Assembly (NCBI GenBank): GCA_036245525.1
Contig: BTPG01000005.1
Location: 115,822,380 to 115,886,379, forward strand
Direction of reading: 5' to 3'
Source of the DNA: Semisulcospira habei
Taxonomy: Eukaryota > Mollusca > Gastropoda > Semisulcospiridae
Length of the DNA stretch: 64,000 nt
Position 1 is the first letter of the stretch. Each line of letters begins with the position of its first letter. The notes beneath the pieces are model-generated. The model did not search any database. It saw only the letters and a list, made by a program, of their open reading frames with translations, and was not told where the DNA came from. The translations under genes were made by a program, and so were the position numbers. Shown here piece by piece: positions 20,701 to 35,700 of this stretch.

Positions 20701-23700
20701 TGTGTTGTAACCGTTCTCTGTACATATGTTTCTTTTATTTATTTATTTATTTGGGGAGGGGGGGTCTCAGGCATACTTAGAGTTTTCAGAGGTTACGATT
20801 TTTATTTGTTAAAACTGTTCTTCTTCTACCTCAGGTCACAGCACCGCTTTTGGCACTTTTTTAAAAGGAAGGGCTAATCATATCTACATGCACTTGTCCC
20901 CCTCCCCACCTCCACCCCACCTCCCTAACAAAACAAGATTAATTGGGCACTTCTGATTCTTTGGTGTTAATTTTCTTACTGAAAAGAATGTTCTACCTGG
21001 AGTTTCTGCAGGAGCAATCACCTTGTGTTTGACAACAACACTACACTACCAATTACTCCTCTGTCTGAGGAACAACGCAGCCATTTGTAAAAATTGCGAC
21101 ACTGCTATATACACCCACAAACCTCCTCCATAAGAGGAACACAGGATCATATCACAGAAATAGTCATGATCACCCATGATGTAATACCTCTTACACTGGC
21201 TGACGATTACTTAAGGGTTAGTTAGTGATCAAAACCAAGACATTTCACACCTTCCCTCTGGTGACACGCATCAATGACTACATTGCTACTCTGATGGGCA
21301 CTGGTCATTGTCCACAGACAATACCTCAAAGACAAAGCTATGCAATCTGCATGAGACTGGAGACCCACTGTGCTCAGAGAGTGATGTGTGACGGGATTAG
21401 GGGATTAGCAATCATCTGTGACACCCAGGCCAGTCCGCTGCTCACCCAGGGGAGACACAGCGCAGTTGATTTCTCGCTTTCTGATCACAGTGTGGGTGTC
21501 CACAGTCGTAGACGTAAACCTAGATGACTGCCACATATGAGGATGCAATATTAATGGTATCCACAGAAAGAGGTAATGCTTTTCATGAGCCCCTGTGACT
21601 GAAGGTCTACATGAAACTCTATGCCTGGCTGAGGAACGGAGTTGGGCCCCAGATCAGCAAGGACCGGACACTTTCCCACCGCTGGGGTTGACCAGCAGTC
21701 AATGGCTTATTGCCAGATGGCTGCCTCAGTCGGAGGATGCAGTGAGGATTGTATTGCACAGCAAGAAGCACTGATTTACATGAGCCCATGTGAGTGCAGG
21801 GGCACATGGCACTCTATATATGGGTGAAGTACTGTGACAGGTGCAGGTCAGTAGTGCCAAATGACGATGATTGACTATAGGCCCATGAACACGCTAGGCC
21901 CCCACACACCGATCCCAAGAGGTAATTGTGAAATACACCATACAAGAAAAGAAGAACCATCGAGTAGTAAAACACAGCATCCACAAATAACCATCAAACA
22001 AAATTTCTTTTTGTTGGTCAGGACTGACGGGGGGGGGGGGGGGGGGGGGGGGGGTGGTGGGAGGGGGGGACAGGCACCCTAGCCCCCCAACCCCACCCCC
22101 TTGGATCCATGACACAGACGCGTATCCATCAAATGAAAAAATTTAGACTTGACGAAAGACATTCTATATCCTGATCATGGAATGAGTGCTACAGTCCCAG
22201 ACCACTTATCCTTTCAAGTCCATCCTTCCCTATCTTCTCAGCCGACCAGCATCTTCGTCAAACAACGACTGCATCTTTTTCTTCTTTTGCAATCATAGCA
22301 GATTTATGTCTGTACGACTGAAGTTAGCACCCATAAGATGTAAAGAAGGTGTACCCTTTAGTGAGCACTAAACTGAAACGATGGGTGCAAAATGTTTGCC
22401 AATGCCCTTTCTAGCTTTTGCTGATGTAAGCAAACCCCAGAAAATGGTTACGTGACCTACACCGAATCCAGAAGCTTTACCCCGCCTTCCCCTCCCCCCC
22501 CCCCCCCCCACCCCCCCCCCCCCCCCCCCCCCCCACTGCGTCTCCCAACGGACAGCACCTCTCTGAGGGACATGAGCTTCTGTCTCTACTCCCTACCCCC
22601 CCCCCCCCACCCCCCCACTCGTAACAAATAGCATCTCTCTGAAGCACGTGATCCCCTGTCTCCACCCCACCCCCTTTGTTGTTACTCCGTTAACAGTATT
22701 TCAGAAAAGCAATTTTTTTGTTACTTAAAATGTGTATTTGTTTAATCTGTTTTCTATTCCTGTGAATTTGACCTTGAGAGAGGTCCTGAATTTGGTATGT
22801 GTAGAAAGGCCGCCATTATATCTTTGGCCCAAGTTTGAAGAGTGTAGATTAAATAGTCTCCGAGAAAATACCAACGTTGAACTTGGTTTATGACGACAAC
22901 AAAGGACAGCCACTGGCCCATTACAATCATAGATTCACGTTCCGCGCGTGAACCTAACACAAATGTATCAACTCCGTTTTTGCTTATGACCATTTCATCT
23001 CACACTAAAGGCTACCAAATACTAAACGGGACGAAAATCGGTAGAGTGGTTCCAGAGATATCGCACAGACTAAAACTGAAGCACTGAAAACACATATGGC
23101 TGCCAGGGCCTTTACACTCGGTATGTCAGATAATTTTCCTTTGCACAGCTTTCTTCGGGGTACCTTTACTTTTACAACAATTTAAATTAAATGAGCCGTC
23201 CTTTTTGTGATATAATTATTACCTTTAGTGTACAAACCCTTTATATCTCTACTGTGACCTTGACCTTAGGACCTCGGCTTTATTACAAGACACATCTTCT
23301 AATCTAATACTGACCAGATATGAAAATTTAAACAATTCTGTTGGTTGCTTCTGGAGAAATCGCCTGCAAAAAACCCCAGACAGACACCCAGCTACAGTGA
23401 CACATAGGATGACTCCCGTAGACCCCCTCTCAGGAACAGGGGAGGGGGAAGAAGAGGTATCTTAAACAAGGAACACGAGGCGGATAACCATTTTGCTTGT
23501 TTCCATAGCCAACAGATGTCCTGCAGCTGGTAAATTTGAAAAATGATGGAATTGCATTCAGAATTCCATGATATAGCGCTAGAAAGTAGAATGCAAGATA
23601 TTGTTGTGTTCATATCTGAAATGTGTTTGATTTAATGTTGAATTATCACACAGAAGGGGATTTGTCGTGTTTTTGTGTACATTTTAGTATCTGATTCACA

Positions 23701-26700
23701 TGCCTACAATGAAAACTACCTAAGATATAAGGTTTTTAGTAAAGGGTGTAAAGGCCATATAAACCTTCATTATGACACATGTCCAAATTGCATTTTTGGT
23801 CATTTTAGGCATGCTGTAACATTTTTTCAAATGTATCAATGTGTAGAAAAAAATTCAGGACAATCTACATGTTGTTTTGATCTGTGACAGTAAAAACCGC
23901 ACAATTTTACCTTCACGTTATGATGTTATAGGTGTCTAACATAGCACTTTCTTAATAATGCAAAAAGAGGTCATTTTAGGTCATTTTTAAATACACATAC
24001 CACAGAAGCCAAACAACATAAAGTTCTGATTTTTTGCAGGTGCACTTCTTTGAACGTGTACTTCCGAGTGGTGCATTTGTTTGGCGACAGTTTCTAGAAA
24101 AAAAAATTGAGTGGACCTACCTAAATATAATCAAAGGTTCACTTCCAAGGTAAACTCCAGTGAATCTGGCAGAAATTACTCTGAAATAAACCTTCTTATA
24201 AATGCTGTGATAAAAGCTTTTACACAGAGAGAGAAAGAGTGAGAGAGAGAAAGTAAATGTTAATTTTCATGTTTGTTATTGTTAAATGCATTTATAATCA
24301 TGTGTACATTTTTTTGTTTGTTTTCACTTTAGTTTCAGTGCTGATGATATTTTTCAAAGAATATCCACCAAGAGGCCAGCTCCAGGTGATTCTGAAGACA
24401 TCAATGTGAAGAAAGCTAAACAAGATGAGTTCAGGTATCCCCATTATCATAATTAATTCAGTGTGCATCATTTTTCAGAACTGTCAGAGAGTGTGTGTGG
24501 ATGTTGTTTGTAGTCAGAGTCTAGTAGTATTACTATAATTGTGTTGCAAAAATTTTCATTTATTCTACTAAAATTGCTATAGGACATTTTTGTATCTTAT
24601 ACTCTTAGCTTTGGTAAAGTGTAATACATTAAATTTGGTCTTTTTCAGGCTGTTATGATATCAGTACTTTTTCTTCTTCTCTAGAACTGAGAACTGGACA
24701 ACCTGTACAGAAATTGTAAACAAAATATTTACCTGTCCAAAATGTTAGGAAAAATGAGACTTATTTTGTTAAAAACAAAAACTGCTCATTCTTATTTCAT
24801 GATAATTCTATCTCTTGCAGTAGCGTGGAGGTTATGCCCAGAATCCAGATCCACAAGGTGGAGACTGTTGAGGCATGCCTTCATGAGGTAAGGAGGTCAA
24901 TTTAATTGAATGAATTACCTGTTGCTGGATGCAATGAGATTTCTTGTGTGGTGAAGAAAGACATGTTTCATGTCCAAAATTATGTTGAATGCAAATTTCA
25001 GAACAGAAAAATATTGGTTCACTTGGACGGTAGTCTGTATGGTTACTATGGTAGTTGGTACTGTCACCCCTTTTTATGGCCACCTGCTGCTTATGGTCAC
25101 ATTCATGATGCACGGACAATGTTATTGTTAACTGTATGAAGTACATCTACCTTGATTTTACGGTCACCCGTTGAATATTGTCAACAGATTATTCGAGCTG
25201 AAAACCACAAAAATACTTACAATTTACATTCAAAACCAGATTTATGAGCAAGTCTGTTTACTGTGTGATCACATTATCTACTACTGAGGTGACTTTGTGC
25301 TGCTTTGGCTGACATTCTCATGCACCCCTGTAGATTGCAAGGACTCGCTGGAATTGAGTGTGTATGTGCATCGACACAGTCTCTTTTTGTATTTCTCAGA
25401 GATTGAAATGTGTCAAGATTAGTCACTTTGTTTCCCCAAAATACATTACCGATGACATTACTATTAGGAATGTGTCTTAGCTAACACAATTTCAGAAATT
25501 GGTTGTGTACCTGTATGGCAGGGGAGGCAACTAGGGGCACCCTAACCTAGCCAGTATCCTGAGTAGCCTCCCATCCGGTCATTCGCTCACCGGATTCCCG
25601 CCAGTCTGTTTCTTAGCTAGCCTTGGACGGTTGTGTACCTACTCTTCTGTGCATGGACTGTGTACGGTGTGACCGGTTGCTAAACTTGGGTTGCTCCCGT
25701 GTGCTCTGTGCTAGCCTGAGTTACCAGGGTGGAGAACTCTCCTCGGATCCACTATTTTCCGAAGAAAGGTAGCGAGCGTCACTTCCGAGAAAATGAAATA
25801 GAGTTCCGAGAAAAATTCGCGAAACACATTTTCTCCAAGTCTCGATCCGAGTTTAAAAATAGGACAAGTTCAGGTTCGTGTCCAGCTTTACTTTCTCATC
25901 ACTGTACGTGGCACCCGCGAGTGTAACATTGTATGCACTGCCCAATACTAAGTATAAGGCTTACTCACAGGGCTTCCGTTTTAGTGTGTCTCTTGTGTCT
26001 TTGGCGCACAAAAACTCAAAATCACGTACTGAAAATGTAACTAAGGGGTAGTCAGATGCACTAAAATTCAGTGCATCTGCGTCCGAGACACATCCTCCTT
26101 GCGCCACCGTGCGTACCCTAACAGAGGTTGGTGACAGTCGTTCTACTTTTAGTGATCTTCTTCTTCTTCTTCTCGAACGCCGTCACACTTGGAGTTTGGC
26201 TCTCAAAATGAAATCTGTGGTCTTCTGTAGCGCCTCCACAGGCCCGTACAGTTTCTCTTGTAGAGTGGCGGGCTTCGGCCATATCTCCTCCCTCAGCGGC
26301 TGGTGGTTCCCACAGTCCTGGAGGATGTGCTCTGCGGTCTGCTCTGCTTCTCCACAAGGGCACAGGGGAGATGGCACGAGGTGGAAGCGTCTGTGCAGGT
26401 GGAAATTGAGTCGGTTGTGCCCGGTCCTCAGACGAAAGATGGTCACCTGCTCTTGTTTGGACAGCTGATGGTAACTGTCTAGGGGCCGTTGTGGTGGTCT
26501 GTACACAGACTTAATGATGGTCTTCATCTCTGTGAAGCTGACTCCATTTTCATCTTGTTCTTTCTCTGCGCCCACTTTTAGTGATGAGTTGGTTCGTTTA
26601 GCCACTCACTTGGTCATGGCTGCATTCAGAATTGCCCTGACTCCGGGGTCCGTGCGAGTGTCACACTGGACGGGCAAGTTTACACCCGGTGTGGTGTCAG

Positions 26701-29700
26701 CATGTTATTACAATGTGCGCGCTACACGTTGAACGCATTGCTTGCTGTGACGTCATCATTCATACTATTATGGGATGCGGCCATCGCGCGTTACACTTTC
26801 GATCTTGAACGAAGTTGTAAATGGTGGAGCAAAAGGAAAGGAAGCTGGAATGCTTCGGATTCTTCAATCTGGCACCTTCTGATCTTGATAATCGCTTAGA
26901 AGAAAGTTCCACTTTGACACCGGCGTCTCCATCGACAAGCGACAGTACCAGAAATGATACCCCTGGGCCGTGTGTGGCACCGCCACTGCGACGCAGTTTC
27001 AGAGTTCATGGCTGCGTGTATTTCCGTGTCTAAAGCACGACGGCACACGGATGACAAGCGCAATGTGCATCAAGGCAAACTCAAAATGCAAGTCCAGAAA
27101 TTTGAACAGAAATAAGTTTGTCAGTTTTTTTTTAATCATGGTCGATCCATCTTCTGGTACACAGTTAAAAGCTCTATCATTGGAGAAATACGTCTTTCGG
27201 GTTAAATGGGTTGAAACCAACTTTTTAAGTACATCAGTTCACACAGAGAGAGAGAGAGAGTTTAGACAAGTCAGACTTTGGTTGTCAATCTGCATTCAGC
27301 AGAAAAGGCTATATTCTCAGTTACAATACATTATCAAATGATCGTACAAATAAATACAGGCTTTTGCACAACAGCTCACCAGTTAAAGAATCAGTATCAC
27401 AGAAAGGACACACAGACACTGTCACAACAAATTTAAAGATCAGAGAGCAAAATGAGTTAATTTATTTTAAAGAACATACAGATGATGCAGTTGTTCTTAA
27501 ATAAATTTGCAGACACCTTCCCGCCGGCCTGGACAGGACTGCTACCATAGTGCGCAATGCCCTCCCGTCGGCGGGATTTCTGGACCTGGTCACGCAAACT
27601 ATGGTTCAACGTGTTGAGGAGGCCTGGAACCCTTCGCTCTCTCCGCTCTTGGGGGACATCTTGGCTCAAGCGGTCTCCGCCAACCGCGCGGCGTGCCATA
27701 CCGCCATCAACACCATGGCCGCCACTTCTAATTGTGACTTGATGCGTCGGGATGCCTTACTGCGCGACTGCAACCTTCCGACTGATGTGAAGACGCAGCT
27801 ACGACAAGCTCCGCTCGGCGGTTCTCTCCTTTTCAGCCCTACGTGGCAGGCAGTGAAGGAATGAACAAGGACGTTTGGCCCAGCCACTCCACACAAGCCC
27901 ACTTTCAGACAGCCCGCAAGGCCATGGGTCGCGCTCTGTGGTCCGGCAGACCCTCCTCTCGCCCGCTCAGCGTTCAAGGCCGACTGCCCCCCGACCCCCG
28001 GCCTTTGGCCGCTCCCGCCCACCCCGCCCCCGCCGGACCCAGGCTCACCCGTCGCCCCAGGTGGGGCAGGGCCCACTGACTTACTTCCCCAGCCCTCGCC
28101 GACCGGGTCTCCTGTCGGCGGGACGCTTGCTGTCCGCAGCGACGTGTGGCGGGTTGCTGCTGCCAGACGACCCATGGATCCTCTCCACCGTCTCCGAGGG
28201 ACTGCTGATCTCCTTTCACTGTCCTTCCCCCCTGCGCTGCATGCCCCTGTGGACCCCGGTGCTGACAGACCAGCTCAGAGCGGACGCCCTGCGCAATGAG
28301 GTCGCTGCCTTGCTTCAGAAGGCTGCCACGGAGGTGGTGGCGCTACACAACTCCCCAGCCTTCTACAGCCGCATCTTCGTGGTACCCAAGCCTGGCGGCA
28401 AGTGGTGCCCTGTCATCGGCCTCTCTACGTTGAACAAGTTCATCGCCGCCCCGCCCTTCCGCATGGACACCACCCGGGCTCTTCGGGCCCTGTCGGATGC
28501 GTATCTGCACGTCCCCATGCATCCCGCCTCCAGATGTTACCTGCACTTCGCGGCATGGTCTACCAGTTTCGCGCGCTTCCCTTCAACCTCAACCTCAGCC
28601 CCTGGGTGTTCACCCGCATCATGGAGCCCCACGTCAAACTACCTCGACAATCTCCTCTTGCGGAACCAGTCGGAGGCCGCCTTGTAGAAGGACCGAGATG
28701 CGCTACTAGATCTGCAGAGGTGCCTACCTTACGCGCTGGCTCGTAATTTTACGCATTTTCGGCTCAAGTTACGCGAATACGACTAGCTCCTCCAAAATAC
28801 GCAATTTACGTGGGGGGGGGGGGGGCCTTTTTGTGGACTGAAGATCGGCCGCTCTAGAACCAGAGACTATGTCACTGAGCTTTGGCGTGTAGTCCGCTAG
28901 ACACTGACTAGCCAAGGCAGCAAGAATACTCGCACACAGCGCGCCAAGCCTGCACTAAAACACTGAAGTCTGACTCGCGGGTAGTAACTAGCGATAGCAG
29001 GGGGCTTCTCTGCTACAAATGCATGGGGGTGTGCAGAAAGGACTTTGGTGTTGCTCATAGTGGCGCGTACAAAAGTATGATATTCAAAGACATTTGGAAT
29101 CTGCTGGGCACAAGGCCAAGGCAGTAGTACATCCCAAAGCTGACATAAAGCACTTTTTCGTTAACCCGTTCGGCCCGGCAAACTGCTGTACTGGTTGGCG
29201 GTCTCGTATACCGTGCAGCCCAGAAAACCGCTAGGTGTTTTATATCGCGCACCCGGTGATATGCGAGCCTCGCCGCGCGTGTGGTGACCTCGCCCGTCGC
29301 ACTGACACATCATGTTTACATTACAGGGTCGTCAGTGACAGTGCGTGCATACTTTTTTTGTACGTGGTATGCAGTCAGCTTTGCAGTGCTAGCATACGCA
29401 TTACAGTCAAAATGGCGAGTGAATGTGTAGATATTCGGAGTGATAATATTTCGTGTTTGGAGACATGGTTTCAAAAGCAGATAGCTTTGATGTATTGGCA
29501 GTACTCAAACCTCACCTATCTGGTTTGTGAGTAGTTTGATGTATTGGGACACGTGTGCCCACCTAACGCGTGGCAGCATAACCACGTGTTGCAATGTCAG
29601 CTGGAGCGATCGACGGTTGAGGCACTGACAACGGCAATGACGTACGGCTTGATTATGAAGCTGAATTTGGAGGTTTTAATTGATATTCCGTTTCTCTGAT

Positions 29701-32700
29701 GCTACACCTTGGTGCACCTGTAGGTGACTCCATATGCTGTGGACACTGACACACATTGGTCACACGTGTAGTACATCGGCATTGTCTTTACAACACTGAT
29801 ACTTCCATCCGATCGTGTATGAGACACAACATCGTTCAATGCCGCTTATTACATGTTGTCTAGACTGTGGATATACCGTACAGTGGCAGGTGTAAACATT
29901 GACATCTGGCGACCAGGTAGGAGACTCACAGTGTATCGGCATACTGGAAATGCATGAACACTAATGTGTCGCAGTAACAGATCCCCTTTTTACTGATGCA
30001 TGTTAAGTAACAGCTACCTGTCATGCACGAAGACATTTTTGGCTCACATGCGAAGTAAAAGTGAGTATGTTCTGAGACTTTAACTTTGGCATTTTCTCGG
30101 AGAATATTGAAGCTACAGTCTTCAAACGTGGCCCAAGGATACTTTGTGGCAAGAACTTTCTAAACATGCTAGTTTTAGTGATAGTTTCTCACAAAGATCA
30201 AGGTCACAGAGGATCAGGAAATATATATCAAAAATAGCTATTTTGGGACATGTTCTCAAATACTATTCACAACTTCAAACCCAAACTTGGTACAAAGATA
30301 CCTGATGAAAAGACCTTTATATGAACACTAATTTCGTTGATCCCTCGGAAAATTCGAGGGGTCACAAGAGCTCAAGAAATATGTCTAAAATGACCATATT
30401 TTTACCCCCCCCCCCCCCCCCCCCCCCCACAAAAAAAAAAAAAAAAAAAAAAAAATTCGCAAATACTAATACTATTCAGAACTTCAAACCCAAACTTGCT
30501 ACAGCGATACCTGATATTGTGTGAATAAAATAACTAACAGTATGGATAAATGTCTTTATTTTTAATTTGTTTGCTGTGGTGTATTTTTTTCGTTGCGTGT
30601 TGCGCTGAAATGATTACACAAAATACACATTTTTAAGCAGCCCATTACACAAAATGGTCTAGGAGGGGTAGGCACCTCTGGATCTGCTTGACAGGCTTGG
30701 TTTCCTGGTCAACGTGGGCAAGTCTGACCTTGCGCCGTCTCGCCACTTCATTCACCTAGGGATGGAATTTCGCACCGATCTCAATGAAGTGAGGCTTGCG
30801 GAGCAACGAACCTGGTGCGACAGGTGTCTCAAGTGGAGGTGATCCCCGCCAGGATGTGGCTTCAGCTTCTGGGTCTGATGAGTGCGGTGGCAGACCTACT
30901 GCCCCTCGGCCGTCTCTACTGCCGCCTGCTTTAGTTGTACTTGCTTCTCCACTGGCAACCCTCGACGGGCGACCTCGAGTCTCGAGTTCCGGTGCTGCCG
31001 ATGCTCCGTCCTCATCTTCTTCACTGGGCAGATCCCTGCTGGCTCGCTACGGGAGTTCCCTTTACTCGCCCCCACCCCAGCTGTCCCTTTGCATCGACGC
31101 AAGTCTCTCCACAGTCTCTGGCATCTGGCCCCCGGACCTCGTGGCCCAGCACATCAACTGCTTAGAGCTGAAAGCAGTCTGGCAAGCCCTCATCGCGTGG
31201 GAATCTCGCCTGCGACACCAGGAGCTTTTCGTCCTCTCAGACAACTCCATGGTAGTCTCCTACATCCAGAAGTAGGGCGGGACGCGCTCCCCCTCTCTAT
31301 GCATACTCCTCTACCAGGTGCTCTGGTGGTGCGAAGATCGAGGCATCTCTCTCCAGGCGAGACACATCCCGGGCCATCTGAATGTCCTAGCTGACTCCCT
31401 CTTGCGATGCGGCCAGCTTCTCCACACCAAATGGGCACTTTCGGATGATCTGCGCAGAATGGGAGACCCCCATGATCGACCTCTTCGCGACGAGGTGGAA
31501 TCGCCAGCTTCCCCTCTTCGTCTCCCCCATTCCAGACCCACTAGACTGGGCAGTCGACGCTCTCTCCATTCCGTGGGATGGCCTCGTCGTGTATGCTTAC
31601 CTGCCTATGGTGCTCATCCCCAAGGTCCTGCTCAAACTCAGGGGTTGCAATGCGGTCCTGTTTCTGGTGGCTCCTTTCTGCTGGACCAAGTCGTGGACCA
31701 CCGACCTCCTGAACCTCGCCACGGGCCCCCCCCCCTCCCCCCCCCCCCCCCCCCCCCCCCCTGCGGCTGTCCACCCCACGCACGGTGCTCAAACAACCAC
31801 GGCAGGTGCTGTACCATCCGTGCCCGGAGTGACTCTCCCCCCCCCCCCCCCCACGCCTGGAGATTGTGTGGCAAGCCCTCGCCGCTACAGGCTTCTTAAG
31901 TGCAGCAGTGGAAGCTATCGCTACAGCCCGCAGACCCTCGACTAGATGAGTTTACGAGGGAAAGTGCCGAGTCCTGTGCGGCTGGTGTGACGACATGCGC
32001 CTCTCCCCCACGGATCTGATGGTCCCCCATCTGGCTGAGTTCTTCCTGTGGCTCTTCACCGATCAACTTTTGGCACCAATCACCATTAGGGGCTACCTGG
32101 CTATGATCGCTGACACTTACCGCCATTTGGGCCGGCCGGACCCTTTTGAACCGCTCCGTATGGTGTGGTTGGCCGACGTGACGCGGAAGACCTGCTTCCT
32201 AGTGGCCCTTGCCACTGCTTCCAGGGTCAGCGAACTGCACGCTCTATCAGCACGCCCCTCCTGCTTACAGTTCCGGACGGATGGCTCTGTGCAACTACTG
32301 ACCGACCCGGCTTTCCTAGCCAAGACCCGGTCTCCTTTGGCTGCCCCACGGTTGACCAGACAGCAGGACCCGGTGAGAGCCTTACGTGTGTACCTGTGTC
32401 GGACCAAGCCGCTACGCAGGGGACGCACGCGCCTATTCCTCCCTGTCCCCAGGTAGAACTGACATCTCTGCTCAGATGATATCCTCCTGGCTTCGATGGG
32501 TGATGCCTCTCCCCTGATGCAGCCGAACGAACATCAGGGCGCACGAGGTCAGAGCCATGGCCGCAAGCCTCTCATTCGACCGCAACTGCGCCGTCAACGA
32601 CATTGTGGCGGCCGTAGGCTGGCGAGCAGAGTCGACTTTTGCCTGTTTCTACCTGAGGGACCTCGCCGGCCAGCGCAAGAACCTGTAGCTGGTGGGAGAC

Positions 32701-35700
32701 ATCGCAGCGGCGCAACACTCCCTCCTGGCACCCCAGGTGCTGTAGGTAATTCTTAGCTGAAATTGTCGGGAGGTTGCTCCAGGGAGGGTGGGTCCCGTTG
32801 ACAGTATTCAGGGGTTAGTGGTGTTTTATGCGGCACCCACCTCCTATTCACTATTCTTCCTAATAGTAATGTCATTGGTAATGTATTTTGAGGAAAGAAA
32901 TGAATTTTTTCTCTAAAATGTATTTTTTTCGAAAAATACTTACCGATGACATTACTCAAAGGACCCTCCCACCTGCCCCGCTTGCCGCTAGTCAGCTAAG
33001 CAAACAGACTGGCGGGGATCCTGTGAGCGCATGACCGTGTGGGGATGGATGGGAGGCTACTCGGGATACTGGTTGGGTGAGGGCTCCCCTAGTTGCCTCC
33101 CCTGCCATACAGGTACACAACCAATTTTGGCTGAAATTGTGCTAGCTAAGACACATTCCTAATAGTAATGTCATCGGTAAGTATTTTTCAAAAAATTACA
33201 TTTTAGAGAAAAATTCTTTTTTTCATCTGATCTATTAATGCAGTGCCTTTCGTAAGTCAAGAGGGGTGATTCCTCATAGGAGGTTCTACAGTGCTAGAAC
33301 ACTTGGTCCTCCCTGTAGTAAATGGAGGTACCTTTACACTTAGTATGAGTAACTTAGCGGGTATTCAGCCCTCATATAACAGGAGGTGGTTAAAAGGTGG
33401 TGCCAGAAGAGCTCTGCACATGTACCACTGTAGGCTGAATTACGCAGAACAATCATGACTGATCTTTCTCCTGACCTGATATGTTTTCTTCAGAAGACAT
33501 CTCCATGATTTAGTAATTTTGCCCTCAGGTCTCATTGTGTTAACCCATTTTGCCCTAACACCCCACAGCAGGCGATGGATTGACCATTACAAATAAGGGT
33601 AGTGCCAGATTAGCTTGTTGCCTGAAGGTGCCAAGCTAATCTGGCACTACCCTTGGAATAACATGGTCGATTAAATACCTGCAACTGCTACATAGTCATT
33701 TTTACATAGGAACACCTCCAAAATGGGGTTAAATGGGTTAAGCTGGGGAATTTAACCCATTGACGGTTGATAGTGCTTTTTGTTGTGATAATTCCTGCCG
33801 GAATCATGAGAACAAAATTCTACTAATAGTAATACTAGCAAAAGGGTTATTGGCTGCCAATAGCGCTTTTAATCGTGATGACTCCTGCAGGAATGCAGGA
33901 ATCAACATGACTAAATCGCTACTGACAACCAAAGGGTTAAAACGTTTTAGCACTAGACTAGTTTCGGAAACGACACACTAGTACAGAATGTGATTTGTGT
34001 TTACATCTGTTTTTCCCTTACATCATTTCAAACTGAATTAAAAAAAAAAAATCCGTGTTTCACATTCTGCGGCATACTTTCCATTTTTTTTGTTTTGTTT
34101 ACAATACCAGTGGCTGCATGCACAAGATGGTTATGTAAACTCATGTAAATGAACTGATCAATTTATTGTACATTTCCTGCAGGTTGCTGTACCCCCTGAT
34201 CATGACTTTGTGCCACTGGTACAGTCGCAGAGCAAGCCAGCCAAGGAGTATCCATTCATCCTCGACCCCTTTCAGAAGGAGGCAATCCTGTGCCTGGAGA
34301 ACAACCAGTCTGTCCTAGTGTCCGCACACACATCAGCTGGCAAAACTGTTGTTGCAGTGTAAGTTCCTTATCTATAGGGGTCAAAGGTGCTGTTTTTCTA
34401 CCTATTTGTCTGCAGCAATTTTGTATGTCATTGGTATACCGGTACATTAGTCTGGGAACTATGGACTAATGAAATATTAATGAGCATCAGAACCTAAAAG
34501 TATTCTGAAACTGCAGAGGCTCAAGAGGATGTATTGCCTCTTACATTTTGATGTTATTTGTTGTGTTGCAAGAGTGAAGGAGGTAACAATAGACATACAA
34601 ATACACTTTAATGTCCCAATATATATAAAAGGAAAATTTGTTTTTCTTTACATCTTGCCATTGTCTAAGAATAAAGATAAAAGTAAATGTAAATTTAACA
34701 TCACATCACGTACAGTGGAGTCCAGTTAACACGAACTCGCTTTACACGAAATTCCGGTTAACACGAACCGTTTTTGCATTCCCGGCCGACGGCCTTCTTA
34801 TTCTGTATTAAAATTTCACTGATAACACGAAATGCTTAACACGAAATTTCGCTTTACACGAAGCTGGTTTCGGTTCCCAACCAGAGCAATTTCACTATTA
34901 TTCACCTGTTTAACACGAACACAGATTCCATTCACAGAAAACCAATTCACGTGTCGCTCTCGCGCTGTGGAAGTACACATGACAGATCAGAGCGAACTCT
35001 AGTCTGTGATTGGCTGAATAGCCTTCGGCTGTTGTAATCTGTCTTCTCATTGGCTAGCATTTCTGTAAGTCCTGTATTCATGTTGTATCATTCGTGTACC
35101 AACACAACCCTTTTACCGATGCGGGATTGTACTTCAGCCTGTGTTGCTTTTACCTGAGGATTGTAACTTAGTATGGATTTTACCTGATGGATTTACATTA
35201 AATACTCGAGCTGTACACGTTTCCTTGTGTTTTCCTAGCGAGCTGAAGGTATGCATAGAAAGCACGATAATGTGCACTTTTAACCTGGTACTCATTCACG
35301 CACACGTCTTACACACTTTCTCCTTGAGGGCCGTGATCAATTTTGAGGCCATATTGGTTAACACGAAATACGGTTAACACGAAGTGATTTTCTGTGTCCC
35401 CAGAAATTCGTGTTAAGCGGACTCCACTGTACTAAGACTAGGTAGATTTAAAAAAAAAAAAAGACATAATCTGAGTAATTATGCATGGGTGACACTGCAA
35501 AATAAAACAGTCTACACATGTGCCTCAATCCATGCCAGACCGCCATGAGATGGCCTTAGTTGCCTGCTCGTTGTTAAATCCAAATAACTAACTAACTAAC
35601 TCAATACATACCAGCAAGAGGCATACATTCTCACGAGCCACTGCATCCGTAGGGACTAGTTCTGCCTGAATCAGCCTCCAGGACTGTAGACTTTCACCCA

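Larger units (their letters stand above)
25427..33222 (+). mobile_element. DIRS-like tyrosine-recombinase retrotransposon, full length (DIRS1)
   Basis: Inverted termini: ATTACCGATGACATTACT near 25442 is matched inverted by AGTAATGTCATCGGTAA near 33164, and similarity runs for about 200 bp. An internal complementary region at 32857-32956 joins the complements of both outer ends back to back, which is diagnostic for DIRS elements. Coding remnants in order: gag-like, RT, RNase H, tyrosine recombinase, all on the plus strand. It lies in MTREX intron 3 in sense. Later insertions are a LINE tail (26157), a hAT-derived repeat (26800) and a hAT-like element (28715). Confidence 0.92.

Noticed and set aside
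21894..22115. Proline- and glycine-rich frames, also at 22477-22665 and 31638-31874
   Set aside because: They are translations of C or G homopolymers.
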